Shown piece by piece: positions 42,715 through 50,943 of a stretch of 64,000 bases of DNA. This DNA is from Ruminococcaceae bacterium UBA6434 (lineage in GTDB: Bacteria; Bacillota; Clostridia; Oscillospirales; Acutalibacteraceae): positions 1,385 to 65,384 of the forward strand of contig DJOQ01000010.1 in the NCBI GenBank assembly GCA_002437245.1, written 5' to 3'. Each line of letters opens with the position of its first letter. Within the stretch, counting starts at the first letter, position 1. The translations under genes and the position numbers were made by a program. A model generated the notes under the pieces. The model was not told the origin of the DNA. It searched no databases and worked only from the letters and a program-made list of their open reading frames with translations.

Positions 42715-44112
42715 TTATTTTTTGTGCCATTTAACGCCGTTCGGAGTATCCTCCAAAACTATACCCATAGCGGCTATCTCGTCACGTATGCTGTCAGCCT
42801 TTGCAAAGTCCTTTGCTTTTCTCGCGGCAGTTCTTGCGGCTATGAGCTCCTCCACCTTACCGTCAAGGTCGTTGTCCTTTTTCTCATACACAAGACCGAG
42901 TACGCCCGTAAGCTCCGAAAACAGTTCTTTCGCAAATGTCAAAAGCTCTTTGGACGAAGTGGGTATTACATTTGAGTTTATATCTCTGACAAGCTCAAAT
43001 ACCGCTGAAAGTCCGTCGGCGGTGTTGAGGTCGTCGTCCATAACCTCTATAAAGCGCTCCTTGTGTGAGAGGAGGCTCTTTTTGATTTCCTCGGCGTTTT
43101 CGGGGAGAACATCCTCTGCATTTTGAAGAGCGAAATCAAGAGAGTCGCGGCAGGTATAGAGCCTTTGAAGTGACGCCTTGCACTGCTCTATAATGTCCAC
43201 GCTGTAATTTATCGGACTTCTGTACTGAGAAGAAATCATAAGATAGCGTATCGGCTCATATCCGTATTTTTCGGCAACGTCGCGAACGGTAAAGAAATTG
43301 CCGAGCGACTTTGACATCTTGACATTGTCAACGTTTATATAGCCGTTATGCATCCAGTAATGGGCAAAGGGAACGCCGTTGCAGCACTCGCTCTGCGCTA
43401 TTTCGTTCTCGTGGTGCGGGAAAATAAGGTCCTGACCGCCGCAGTGTATATCAATGGTCTTGCCGAGAAAACGTCTTACCATAGCGGAGCACTCAATGTG
43501 CCAACCGGGTCTGCCCTTGCCCCAAGGCGACTCCCAATACGGCTCGCCGGGCTTTGCACCCTTCCAGAGGGCAAAGTCCATAGGTTCCCTCTTCAGCTCT
43601 TCGATGTTTATACGCGCGCCTGCTTCAAGGTCCTCAAGCGGCTGATGGGAGAGCTTGCCGTATTCTTTAAACTTGGACGGGCTGAAGTAGACATCGCCGT
43701 TTGAAACGGGATAAGCATAGCCCTTTTCGATAAGAGTCGAAATAATGTCGATTATTTCATCGATATTTTCGGTGGCTCTCGGGTGGAATGTGGCTTCGCG
43801 CACATTCATGCCCTTTGTGTCGATCCAGTATTCTTTTATATATTTTTCGGACACGGTTTTGTAATCGGTGCCCTCTTCAATGGCTCTTTTGATTATTTTG
43901 TCGTCGATGTCGGTAAAATTCTGAACGAACGTCACCTTGTAGCCGCGGTATTCAAGGTAGCGGCGGAATGTATCGAAAACACAGAGAGGGCGTGCGTTTC
44001 CTATATGAATGTAGTTGTAAACGGTGGGGCCGCAGGCATAAATTTTGACTTCACCCGGAGTTATGGTTTTAAGCTCCTCTTTTTTTCGGGACATCGTGTT
44101 ATATATCTTCAT
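42715..44112 (-). CDS. cysS: Cysteinyl-tRNA synthetase
   Basis: 465 residues from the ATG at 44112 (AAAGGA nine bases upstream). It has the HIGH-type motif Y-I-H-I-G-N-A (about 29), the KMSKS motif V-K-M-S-K-S-L-G-N-F (about 264), zinc ligands including C-G-P-T-V and C-S-A-M-V, H-H-E-N-E at about 234, and the C-terminal D-E-I-A-A-M-G-I-V-L-E-D-T-P-N-G. It starts 14 bases before the end of cysE. It shares with cysE a leader that responds to uncharged tRNA-Cys. Confidence 0.97.
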   Translation of the reverse strand: MKIYNTMSRKKEELKTITPGEVKIYACGPTVYNYIHIGNARPLCVFDTFRRYLEYRGYKVTFVQNFTDIDDKIIKRAIEEGTDYKTVSEKYIKEYWIDTKGMNVREATFHPRATENIDEIIDIISTLIEKGYAYPVSNGDVYFSPSKFKEYGKLSHQPLEDLEAGARINIEELKREPMDFALWKGAKPGEPYWESPWGKGRPGWHIECSAMVRRFLGKTIDIHCGGQDLIFPHHENEIAQSECCNGVPFAHYWMHNGYINVDNVKMSKSLGNFFTVRDVAEKYGYEPIRYLMISSQYRSPINYSVDIIEQCKASLQRLYTCRDSLDFALQNAEDVLPENAEEIKKSLLSHKERFIEVMDDDLNTADGLSAVFELVRDINSNVIPTSSKELLTFAKELFSELTGVLGLVYEKKDNDLDGKVEELIAARTAARKAKDFAKADSIRDEIAAMGIVLEDTPNGVKWHKK

Positions 44113-44779
44113 CTTCGTAATTCCTTTCGTTTTGCTCTTCATATTCGGCTTTTTTATATTTTTTCAGCTCTTTTTCAAGCTGTGTTATACGGTGCGACAT
44201 TCTGCAAAGTTCTTGTGATACAGGGTCGGGAATATGAACCTGATCGAGACAATCGACACGCACACCCTTATGCTTTACGACTCTTGCCGGAACGCCCACG
44301 GCGGTGCAGTCCGGAGGGATTTCCTCAAGCACCACGGCGCCTGCCGCTATATTTGTATTGTCGCCCACCTTAAAGGGGCCGAGCACCTTTGCGCCGGCGC
44401 CTATGAGCACGTTATTTCCTATGGTGGGATGCCTTTTGCCGGTATCCTTGCCGGTACCGCCGAGCGTTACTCCCTGATACAGCGTTACGTCGTCGCCTAT
44501 TTCCGTGGTTTCTCCTATTACCACTCCAGTGCCGTGGTCAATAAAAAAGCGTCTGCCGATTTTTGCCGCCGGGTGTATTTCTATCCCCGTCTTTTTGGCG
44601 GCTCGCTGAGAAATATATCTGCCGAGGAATTTCATATTATGATTCCAGCACCAGTAGGCTCTCCTGTGCATTCTGATGGCTTTAAGCCCCGGGTACAAAA
44701 GCAGTATCTGTATGGTCGAGGTCGCCGCCGGGTCGCGGTCCTTAACCGACTGTATGTCTTCTTTCAAGCGGTCAAACAT
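44099..44779 (-). CDS. cysE: Serine O-acetyltransferase
   Basis: 226 residues from the ATG at 44779 (GGGAGGTG upstream). The left-handed beta-helix hexapeptide region (about 70-180) has I-D-H-G-T-G-V-V-I-G-E, Y-Q-G-V-T-L-G-G-T-G and A-G-A-K-V-L-G, the signature of epsilonproteobacterial/Firmicutes-type CysE. The C-terminal tail (about 195-226) is a charged coiled-coil-like extension. It makes O-acetylserine, the precursor of cysteine. The first gene behind the T-box. Confidence 0.96.
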   Translation of the reverse strand: MFDRLKEDIQSVKDRDPAATSTIQILLLYPGLKAIRMHRRAYWCWNHNMKFLGRYISQRAAKKTGIEIHPAAKIGRRFFIDHGTGVVIGETTEIGDDVTLYQGVTLGGTGKDTGKRHPTIGNNVLIGAGAKVLGPFKVGDNTNIAAGAVVLEEIPPDCTAVGVPARVVKHKGVRVDCLDQVHIPDPVSQELCRMSHRITQLEKELKKYKKAEYEEQNERNYEDEDI

Positions 44780-44794
44780 TTTAAACACCTCCCG

Positions 44795-45035
44795 CAAAAA
44801 AATTTAAAGCCCCCGCAGGAAAAATATCCTGCGAAGGCGCAAATACGCGGTTCCACTTCGTTTTATAACTCATTATCCTTAACGCGGAAAACGTGCGAAG
44901 ATACTGTCTTTCCCTTCGCCTGCTCACGGACGCACTTCGCAACACGCATCTTTAAGGGCATTTCAGCACGAGTGCCCTCTCTCTTAAAAGTGCGTAACAT
45001 TGCTACTCTTTTCGATCAAAGCATTTTTACATCTC
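44795..45035 (-). promoter_or_regulatory. T-box leader, cysteine type
   Basis: The minus-strand leader of cysE contains G-A-A-A-A-G-A-G-T-A-G stem I entry sequence, an AG-bulge region, a T-box sequence TGGAACC (plus-strand 44849-44855) preceding GCG, and an intrinsic terminator (stem 44809-44820 / 44827-44838, T-run 44795-44808). The A in TGGA matches the U73 discriminator of tRNA-Cys. Stem I has more than one TGC triplet on its 3' side, so the exact specifier codon was not assigned. Uncharged tRNA-Cys should stabilise the antiterminator and turn on cysE-cysS. Confidence 0.85.
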
Positions 45036-45040
45036 AATAT

Positions 45041-45050
45041 ATTGTATCAC
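45041..45050 (-). promoter_or_regulatory. Extended -10 promoter of the T-box transcript
   Basis: Minus-strand TGATACAAT is an extended -10 (TGnTAnAAT); TACAAT is at 45041-45046. No good -35 at 16-18 bases was seen. Confidence 0.5.
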
Positions 45051-45071
45051 ATTTTTTGTGTTTTGCACCAA

Positions 45072-45674
45072 TTATTTTGAATAATCGATAACATTTTTAC
45101 TGTCCTTTAAGTAAATAGCGCCGGAAACAACGGTGAGAGCGGCGGTTATCCAAAGCAGTAAATTTGAAATATGCGGCAAAGTAAACCATGTGTTCGCCGC
45201 GGAGAAAACCTCTTTTGAAAACGAGGTTTTCAAAATGTAATCCGTCTCGCAAAGGAGCATTATAATAATGGTAAACGTCATCTGGCTTACGGTTTTTGCC
45301 TTGCCCCACATATTCGCCGGAATTACGACTCCGTCGGCGGCGGCTATCATTCTTACGGACGCAACGGCAAATTCCCTCGCAAGAACTATCATAACTATCC
45401 AGATATTGCAAAGCCCCATAGACATAAACGCAAGCAGCGCGGAGGTAGTGAGTATTTTATCGGCTATCGGGTCAACCAGTTTTCCGAAATTCGTCACCTG
45501 ACCGTTTTTTCTCGCAAGGTGACCGTCAACGGCGTCCGTTATCGCTCCGGCGGCGTAAATTGCCGTTGCGATAAGGAAGCGGTGCGGCAGCGACTCCCAA
45601 AGTATTGCGGCAAGGAAAAACGGCGTTAATATTATTCTGGCAATGGTCAGTTTATTGGGCAAATTCATCTTCAT
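45072..45674 (-). CDS. pgsA: CDP-diacylglycerol-glycerol-3-phosphate 3-phosphatidyltransferase
   Basis: 200 residues, about four membrane helices. CDP-alcohol phosphotransferase motif D-A-V-D-G-H-L-A-R-K-N-G-Q-V-T-N-F-G-K-L (about 45-64), then D-P-I-A-D. Makes phosphatidylglycerol phosphate. It overlaps the rimO stop by four bases (ATGA) and is the last gene of the recA transcript by spacing. Confidence 0.95.
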   Translation of the reverse strand: MKMNLPNKLTIARIILTPFFLAAILWESLPHRFLIATAIYAAGAITDAVDGHLARKNGQVTNFGKLVDPIADKILTTSALLAFMSMGLCNIWIVMIVLAREFAVASVRMIAAADGVVIPANMWGKAKTVSQMTFTIIIMLLCETDYILKTSFSKEVFSAANTWFTLPHISNLLLWITAALTVVSGAIYLKDSKNVIDYSK

Positions 45675-47008
45675 ATAACTTCTCCGATCAGATCGTATTC
45701 ATTTACGTCGAATATTTCCACATCCACGAAGTCGCCCTCATTAAGCTCATATCCGCAGGTAAAGCTTACCGTGCCGTCAATTTCCGGAGCGTCACGCCAC
45801 GTTCTGCCGTAATAACTGTCCGTATAGCCGTCATAGCCCTCAACAACACAACGCATGGTCTTGCCTATATTGTCGTGATTCAGCTTTTCAAATATTTTGT
45901 ACTGCTGCTCCATTATGATTTCGCCGCGTTTTTTTCTGACTTCCTCATCCACCTGATCGGGGAATTCGGCAGCGGGCGTGCCCTCCTCCCGAGAGTAGGC
46001 AAAGCAGCCGAGCCTGTCGAATTTTATTTCATTTACAAATTCGGAAAGCTCCGAGAATTGCTCTTCGGTCTCGCCGGGGAAGCCGGTTATAAGCGTTGTA
46101 CGAAGCACAACACCGGGTATCTTTTTTCTGATTTTGGCTATAAGAGCAGTCAGCTCCTCGCGCGAGCCGCGGCGGTTCATACGTCTTAAAATATCCGAAT
46201 TGCAGTGCTGAATAGGAATGTCCATATAATTTACGACCTTGTCGTTGTTTGCAAAGGCGTCGATTATTTCGTCGCTGAGCCTTTCGGGATAGAGATATAA
46301 AACTCTTATCCACTCTAAGCCCTCGATTTTTGAAAGCGAAGTCAAAAGTGCCGGCAGAGCGCATTTTCCGAAGAGGTCCTCACCGTAACGGGTGGTGTCC
46401 TGCGCCACAACTATAAGCTCTTTAACGCCGCCTGCAACAAGAGCTTCGGCTTCTTCCAAAATGCTCTCGGGCGTGCGGCTTCTGTATTTTCCGCGTATCG
46501 ACGGTATCGCGCAATAGGTGCAGTTATTGGAGCAGCCCTCGCCTATCTTGATATAAGCATAGTAAGACGGCGTTGTGAGCATACGCTTGCCGTCAAGCGG
46601 CAAACAGGTTTTTTCACCGAAGGTTTTAAGCTCCTCTTCGCCGCCGCAGACCTTTTCGCAGACTTCGCATATATCGGAATTTGAGCCTATACCGACAACG
46701 GCGTCGACCTCGGGAATTTCCGACAGCACTTCGTCCTTGTATCTTTCCGCAAGGCAGCCCGTAACCACTATTTTGCGTATTACGCCCTCTTTTTTCAGTT
46801 CGACCATATCAAGTATATTTTCAATGGCTTCTTTTTTTGCGTCCTCGATAAACCCGCAGGTATTAACTATAACCACATCAGCTCCGTCAACGTCATTCGT
46901 TATCTCGAATCCGTTATCCGCAAGCTTAGACAGCATAATTTCGCCGTCCACCTGATTTTTGGGACAGCCGAGAGATATCATACCGACTTTTTTACTCATA
47001 AAATTCAC
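45671..47008 (-). CDS. rimO: Ribosomal protein S12 methylthiotransferase
   Basis: 445 residues from a GTG at 47008 with AAAGG at good spacing; an ATG at 46999 is the alternative. The N-terminal MTTase domain carries three Cys (L-G-C-P-K-N, N-T-C-G-F, T-G-C-L-A-E-R), the radical SAM domain C-S-N-N-C-T-Y-C-A-I-P, and a C-terminal TRAM domain (about 375-445). It adds a methylthio group to Asp of ribosomal protein S12. MiaB, the related tRNA enzyme, has different signatures, so RimO is favoured. Confidence 0.94.
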   Translation of the reverse strand: MNFMSKKVGMISLGCPKNQVDGEIMLSKLADNGFEITNDVDGADVVIVNTCGFIEDAKKEAIENILDMVELKKEGVIRKIVVTGCLAERYKDEVLSEIPEVDAVVGIGSNSDICEVCEKVCGGEEELKTFGEKTCLPLDGKRMLTTPSYYAYIKIGEGCSNNCTYCAIPSIRGKYRSRTPESILEEAEALVAGGVKELIVVAQDTTRYGEDLFGKCALPALLTSLSKIEGLEWIRVLYLYPERLSDEIIDAFANNDKVVNYMDIPIQHCNSDILRRMNRRGSREELTALIAKIRKKIPGVVLRTTLITGFPGETEEQFSELSEFVNEIKFDRLGCFAYSREEGTPAAEFPDQVDEEVRKKRGEIIMEQQYKIFEKLNHDNIGKTMRCVVEGYDGYTDSYYGRTWRDAPEIDGTVSFTCGYELNEGDFVDVEIFDVNEYDLIGEVI

Positions 47009-47029
47009 ACATAGCCTTTCACGCTGTAA

Positions 47030-47638
47030 TCACTCCGATTCGTTTTCGACGCTCTCAAACGCCGCTCGTATGTCGGAATACGAATAACCGAGGCGCAAAA
47101 GGGCGTTTTTGGTTCTCAATATACCCTTTTCGTCGCCGAGATTACCCCTATACTTGGTTTGCAACAATAATATAATACGATTTAAATCGTCTTTGTCAAG
47201 TCTTTCTGCGGCTTCTTCGGCTAAAGTTCGGTCTATGCCTCTTCGCATAAGTTCCTGCTTTATGCGGCCTATGCCGTATTTACGGTGCATATAAAGCTCC
47301 TGTGCCAGCATATCCGCAAAGTCCTCGTCATTTATAAGCCCGAGATTTTCGAGCTTGTCGGCAGCGTTCTCGGCGCACTCCCTCGGGTACTTCTGCATAA
47401 GCTTTCTCACGAGTTCCGCCTTGCCGTGCGCCCGACGTGACAGAAGCTCGGCACCATTTAAAAAAGCGCGACGGGAGTTCACGGACAATGTTAAGTCCGC
47501 GAGCTCCTCGTCGTTAATTTCATTCACTTTATGCCATTTTTCGGAAAACCAAAACGTATCATCGACGGTAAGGGTGTATTCGTCGTCCACGAATATATGT
47601 ATTTTTCCCTGCCTGCCGTCTTTAAAGCTCAGTTTCAT
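47030..47638 (-). CDS. recX: Recombination regulator RecX
   Basis: 202 residues. Three-helix repeats with [24 protein letters not shown] and [15 protein letters not shown] are typical of RecX, which modulates RecA filaments. It overlaps recA by four bases (ATGA), so the two are co-translated. Confidence 0.93.
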   Translation of the reverse strand: MKLSFKDGRQGKIHIFVDDEYTLTVDDTFWFSEKWHKVNEINDEELADLTLSVNSRRAFLNGAELLSRRAHGKAELVRKLMQKYPRECAENAADKLENLGLINDEDFADMLAQELYMHRKYGIGRIKQELMRRGIDRTLAEEAAERLDKDDLNRIILLLQTKYRGNLGDEKGILRTKNALLRLGYSYSDIRAAFESVENESE

Positions 47639-48759
47639 TCGTCGTCATCCACCGCCACGTCGATTTTGGCTCTTGCCGCGGTCTTGGTGGTCTTTACGGG
47701 GCGGTAAGCTATGGGCGCATCATCGTCGGCGGCACCTTTGGCGTCGGATTTTTTCTCATCGCCGGCACCGTGCTCCTCAGCCATCTTTTCGCGAATCTGC
47801 TTCTCGATTTCGTCGGAGAGCGCCTTGTCGTTTTTAAAGAGATTTTTAACATTGTCTCTGCCCTGGCCGAGTCTTGTCTCGCCGTAAGAGAACCACGCGC
47901 CGCTCTTTTTGATAATACCGTAGTTAACGCCGAGGTCAACTATCTCGCCGACTTTTGAAATACCCTCGCCGTACATAATGTCAAATTCGGCGGTTTTGAA
48001 GGGCGGAGCCACCTTGTTTTTAACTATTTTTGCCCTTGTTCTCGAACCGATAAATTCTCCGCCTGCGCCCTTGAGCTGCTCTATACGTCTTACGTCAACA
48101 CGTATGGAGGCGTAGAATTTAAGCGCTCTGCCGCCCGTGGTGACCTCGGGATTGCCGTAGACCACGCCGACCTTTTCACGGAGCTGATTTATAAATATTA
48201 TTATGGTATTTGATTTTGAAATAACGCCTGCAAGCTTACGCAGAGCCTGCGACATAAGTCTCGCCTGAAGACCCACATGGCTGTCGCCCATATCGCCGTC
48301 TATTTCCGCGCGCGGAACAAGAGCCGCTACGGAGTCAACTATTATTACGTCAAGCGCACCCGAACGTGCCAGCGCCTCGACTATTTCGAGCGCCTGCTCG
48401 CCGTTGTCGGGCTGCGATACCAAAAGGGAATCGACATCTACGCCGAGATTTTTTGCATATACCGGGTCAAGAGCGTGCTCCGCGTCAACAAACGCCGCCT
48501 CGCCGCCGAGCTTTTGCGCCTCTGCCACAACGTGCAGCGCAAGTGTGGTCTTACCCGACGACTCGGGACCGTAAACCTCTATTATCCTGCCGCGCGGGAA
48601 ACCGCCTATTCCGGTAGCACAATCAAGAGTTATGGAGCCTGTCGAAATAGCCTCGACATTGAGCGCGTTATTATCTCCGAGACGCATAATGGTTCCGGAG
48701 CCGTATTTTTTCTCAAGCTGAAGTATGGCTGTATCAAGCGCTTTACTTTTATCGGACAT
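47635..48759 (-). CDS. recA: Recombinase A
   Basis: 374 residues from the ATG at 48759; the in-frame extension to 48822 would run through the promoter and LexA box. Walker [23 protein letters not shown]2-region [10 protein letters not shown] and M-S-Q-A-L-R-K-L are intact. The C-terminus is a Lys/Ala/Asp-rich tail ending in an acidic D-V-A-V-D-D-D-E. It drives homologous recombination and LexA self-cleavage in the SOS response. Confidence 0.98.
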   Translation of the reverse strand: MSDKSKALDTAILQLEKKYGSGTIMRLGDNNALNVEAISTGSITLDCATGIGGFPRGRIIEVYGPESSGKTTLALHVVAEAQKLGGEAAFVDAEHALDPVYAKNLGVDVDSLLVSQPDNGEQALEIVEALARSGALDVIIVDSVAALVPRAEIDGDMGDSHVGLQARLMSQALRKLAGVISKSNTIIIFINQLREKVGVVYGNPEVTTGGRALKFYASIRVDVRRIEQLKGAGGEFIGSRTRAKIVKNKVAPPFKTAEFDIMYGEGISKVGEIVDLGVNYGIIKKSGAWFSYGETRLGQGRDNVKNLFKNDKALSDEIEKQIREKMAEEHGAGDEKKSDAKGAADDDAPIAYRPVKTTKTAARAKIDVAVDDDE

Positions 48760-48778
48760 CTTAAAATTACCTCTCAAT

Positions 48779-48792
48779 CGTACAAATGTTCG
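48779..48792. promoter_or_regulatory. LexA-type SOS box at recA
   Basis: CGTACAAATGTTCG on the plus strand (minus: CGAACATTTGTACG) matches the Gram-positive LexA palindrome with one deviation. It begins nine bases after the -10 element. Confidence 0.78.
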
Positions 48793-48823
48793 TTTGACGT
48801 CATTATATAATATCGACGTCAAA
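48793..48823. repeat. 9-bp inverted repeat around the recA -10 element
   Basis: tttgacgtc (48793-48801) and gacgtcaaa (48815-48823) are perfect complements flanking the -10 hexamer. Confidence 0.75.
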
Positions 48824-48830
48824 AAAGCAA
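48802..48830 (-). promoter_or_regulatory. Promoter of recA-recX-rimO-pgsA
   Basis: Minus strand: TTGCTT (48825-48830), 17-bp spacer, TATAAT (48802-48807). The gap to rpmB contains this promoter and the rpmB promoter divergently. Confidence 0.75.
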
Positions 48831-48867
48831 GAGATTTTTATAAAAATAGTTAATTTTGAAAAAACGC

Positions 48868-48896
48868 TTGCATTTTACGTTGCATTCTGTTAGAAT
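48868..48896 (+). promoter_or_regulatory. Promoter of rpmB
   Basis: TTGCAT (48868-48873), 17-bp spacer, TAGAAT (48891-48896). Confidence 0.75.
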
Positions 48897-48932
48897 ACTG
48901 TTTGCTAATCATTAAAGGAGGTGCTCTTCGTT

Positions 48933-49121
48933 ATGGCAAAATGTGAATTCTGCGGTAAAGACGTAGCTTTCGGAATTAAAGTTTCTCACTCACACAGACG
49001 TTCCAACAGAACCTGGAAGCCAAACGTAAAAAAAGTTAAGGCTATCGTAAACGGCTCTCCTAAAAGAGTTTATGCTTGCACTCGTTGCCTTCGTTCAGGC
49101 AAGGTCACAAGAGCTGTCTGA
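48933..49121 (+). CDS. rpmB: 50S ribosomal protein L28
   Basis: 62 residues from the ATG at 48933, nine bases after AGGAGGTG; the earlier in-frame start was rejected. It has C-E-F-C-G-K near the N-terminus and C-T-R-C at the C-terminus (zinc-binding form), and the L28 core S-H-S-H-R-R-S-N-R-T-W. Standard length for the zinc-containing version. Confidence 0.97.
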   Translation: MAKCEFCGKDVAFGIKVSHSHRRSNRTWKPNVKKVKAIVNGSPKRVYACTRCLRSGKVTRAV

Positions 49122-49158
49122 GGCATAAAGCAAACTTTATACGGACGAAAAATTACGA

Positions 49159-49190
49159 CGCTTTCCGGGTTACCGGGGAGCGCTTTTTCG
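49159..49190 (+). terminator. Terminator of rpmB
   Basis: Stem cgctttccgg (49159-49168) / ccggggagcg (49173-49182) with G-U pairs, then cttttt. Confidence 0.7.
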
Positions 49191-49224
49191 TTTCCGGAAA
49201 CATTTTAAATCCGAGGTGCAACCT

Positions 49225-49935
49225 ATGAAAAAACTTTTAAGCCTTGTCAGAGCCGCCGTTGACCGCTACAACATGATAGACGAGGGCGATAAAATTGCCG
49301 TGGGCGTTTCGGGCGGCAAGGATTCGCTTGCCCTTTTGTATGCTCTCGCGCGGCTTCGCTTTTTTTACCCGAAGCACTTTGACATTATCGCAATAACGCT
49401 TGACTACCGTTTCGGGAACGAGGATGGCGACTTCACCGAAATACAAAAGCTCTGCGACAGTCTCGATGTTAAATACGTTGTAAAAAAGACCGACCTTTGG
49501 GACGTCATATTCAATATCCGCCGCGAAAAAAATCCGTGCAGTCTCTGCGCCAAAATGCGCCGCGGTATTCTTCACGACACCGCCAAGGAATACGGCTGTA
49601 ACAAAATCGCCCTCGGGCACCACCTTGACGACGCCGCGGAAACATTTATGATGAATCTTTTAAACGGCGGCACGATAAAATGCTTTTCGCCCGTCTCATA
49701 TCTTTCGAGGAAAGAGCTGTATTTAATACGCCCTTTGATATTTGCCTACGAAAAAGACGTAAAGCGTGCGGCGGCGAGCCTTAACCTGCCGATAGTTAAA
49801 AGCAAGTGCCCGGCGGACGGGGTAACGGAGCGGCAAAACACAAAAGAGCTGCTCTTGTCTCTCGAAAAAAAATATCCGGCTCTGCGCGAAAAAATAGTCG
49901 GCGCAATGCAGCGCAGCGGAGTCAGCGGTTGGTAA
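49225..49935 (+). CDS. ttcA: TtcA-family tRNA 2-thiolation protein (PP-loop)
   Basis: 236 residues from the ATG at 49225 (GAGGTG upstream). PP-loop V-S-G-G-K-D-S (about 29-35), the iron-sulfur motif C-S-L-C-A-K-M-R-R-G (about 107-116) and G-H-H-L-D-D-A-A-E-T (about 134). TtcA forms 2-thiocytidine at position 32 of some tRNAs with a [4Fe-4S] cluster; close Firmicutes paralogues are not all characterised, so the exact modified base is uncertain. Confidence 0.85.
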   Translation: MKKLLSLVRAAVDRYNMIDEGDKIAVGVSGGKDSLALLYALARLRFFYPKHFDIIAITLDYRFGNEDGDFTEIQKLCDSLDVKYVVKKTDLWDVIFNIRREKNPCSLCAKMRRGILHDTAKEYGCNKIALGHHLDDAAETFMMNLLNGGTIKCFSPVSYLSRKELYLIRPLIFAYEKDVKRAAASLNLPIVKSKCPADGVTERQNTKELLLSLEKKYPALREKIVGAMQRSGVSGW

Positions 49936-49943
49936 GCTGAAAG

Positions 49944-50030
49944 GTGTTGTACTTACATACTTGTATGCGAAAAACGGTCAGCGGCCGGTAAAAACGCCAA
50001 AACGCGAAAAAGTGTTGTATTTACATACTT
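49944..50030 (+). repeat. Two 19-bp near-identical direct repeats
   Basis: gtgttgtacttacatactt (49944-49962) and gtgttgtatttacatactt (50012-50030) differ at one base and are 68 bases apart. The second overlaps the -35 of the DUF975 operon promoter. They look like paired operator sites. Confidence 0.65.
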
Positions 50031-50062
50031 ATAATGGTATTATTTACTTATTAAATAATACC
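50015..50062 (+). promoter_or_regulatory. Promoter and operator-like inverted repeat of the DUF975 operon
   Basis: TTGTAT (50015-50020), 17-bp spacer, TATTAT (50038-50043). An 11-bp perfect inverted repeat, ggtattattta (50036-50046) / taaataatacc (50052-50062), covers the -10 and the expected start. Confidence 0.55.
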
Positions 50063-50082
50063 CGATTACGGAGGAATCTTTT

Positions 50083-50943
50083 ATGCAGGAAATTCTTAAC
50101 CGCCCAGCAATAAAAGCCGAGGCAAAAAAGTTTATAGGTCAAAACGCCCGTTGGTGGAAAATGACGCTCGCAACAATTCTTTTATATCTTCTCAGCGGCG
50201 GAATTTCGATTTATGTAAACATAGCAGGGTTAATAGGTAACGACGACCCATCGACAACGGTCGGTTATTCAAGCAGTATAATCACGCTGTTGCTCATACC
50301 GTTTACCATAGCTGCGTCAGGCTATTACCTCAACCATATACGCGGCTTTAATCCCGAGTGGAAAAGCCTCTACAAGGAGGGTATAGATAACTACGGCTCA
50401 TATTTCGTAACGGGATTACTTGTAAACATTTTTACTTCTCTTTGGACCCTTTTGTTTATAGTTCCCGGCATAGTAAAAGCCATAGCTTACTCACAAGCCA
50501 AATATGTTATTCATGACAATCCGCGCCTTAAAGGCAAAGAGGCTATCGAAATAAGCAAGAGAATGACAAACGGCTTCAAGGGCAAGCTCTTTTCGATGTA
50601 CCTCAGCTTTATAGGCTGGTATATCTTAGTCGGTCTTACGGGCGGAATACTCGCTGTATATGTTGCTCCTTATGTTGAGACGACATCCGCCATGTACTAT
50701 GAAAACCTCAAGAAATATTCCATCGACAACGGCATCATAGCTCCAGAGGCATTCGGCATAGTTCCCTTTACAGCCGACAGCGCACAGGACGGAAACAATA
50801 ATTCTCAGAGCTTTTCCGCAGCAAACAATTCATATTCTTCCTCCGAGGGAAGCGGCGACCCCTATAAGGCTGCCGGCATAAATCCCGAAGATACCTTTAA
50901 GCCCGGAGAGCCGGACTCAGACAATACGAAAGGTGAAAACTAA
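50083..50943 (+). CDS. DUF975 family membrane protein
   Basis: 286 residues. Four or five membrane segments between about 28 and 205. The N-terminal pattern I-K-A-E-A-K-K-F-I-G-Q-N-A-R-W-W-K-M and the middle S-Q-A-K-Y-V-I-H-D-N-P are typical of DUF975. The C-terminal about 75 residues are Ser/Asn/Asp-rich and probably disordered. No function is known for the family. It overlaps the phosphoglycerate mutase start by one base (TAATG). Confidence 0.82.
   Translation: MQEILNRPAIKAEAKKFIGQNARWWKMTLATILLYLLSGGISIYVNIAGLIGNDDPSTTVGYSSSIITLLLIPFTIAASGYYLNHIRGFNPEWKSLYKEGIDNYGSYFVTGLLVNIFTSLWTLLFIVPGIVKAIAYSQAKYVIHDNPRLKGKEAIEISKRMTNGFKGKLFSMYLSFIGWYILVGLTGGILAVYVAPYVETTSAMYYENLKKYSIDNGIIAPEAFGIVPFTADSAQDGNNNSQSFSAANNSYSSSEGSGDPYKAAGINPEDTFKPGEPDSDNTKGEN

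Noticed and set aside
48760..48822. N-terminal extension of recA
   Set aside because: Would place the LexA box and part of the promoter region inside the gene; the ATG at 48759 has a good ribosome binding site.
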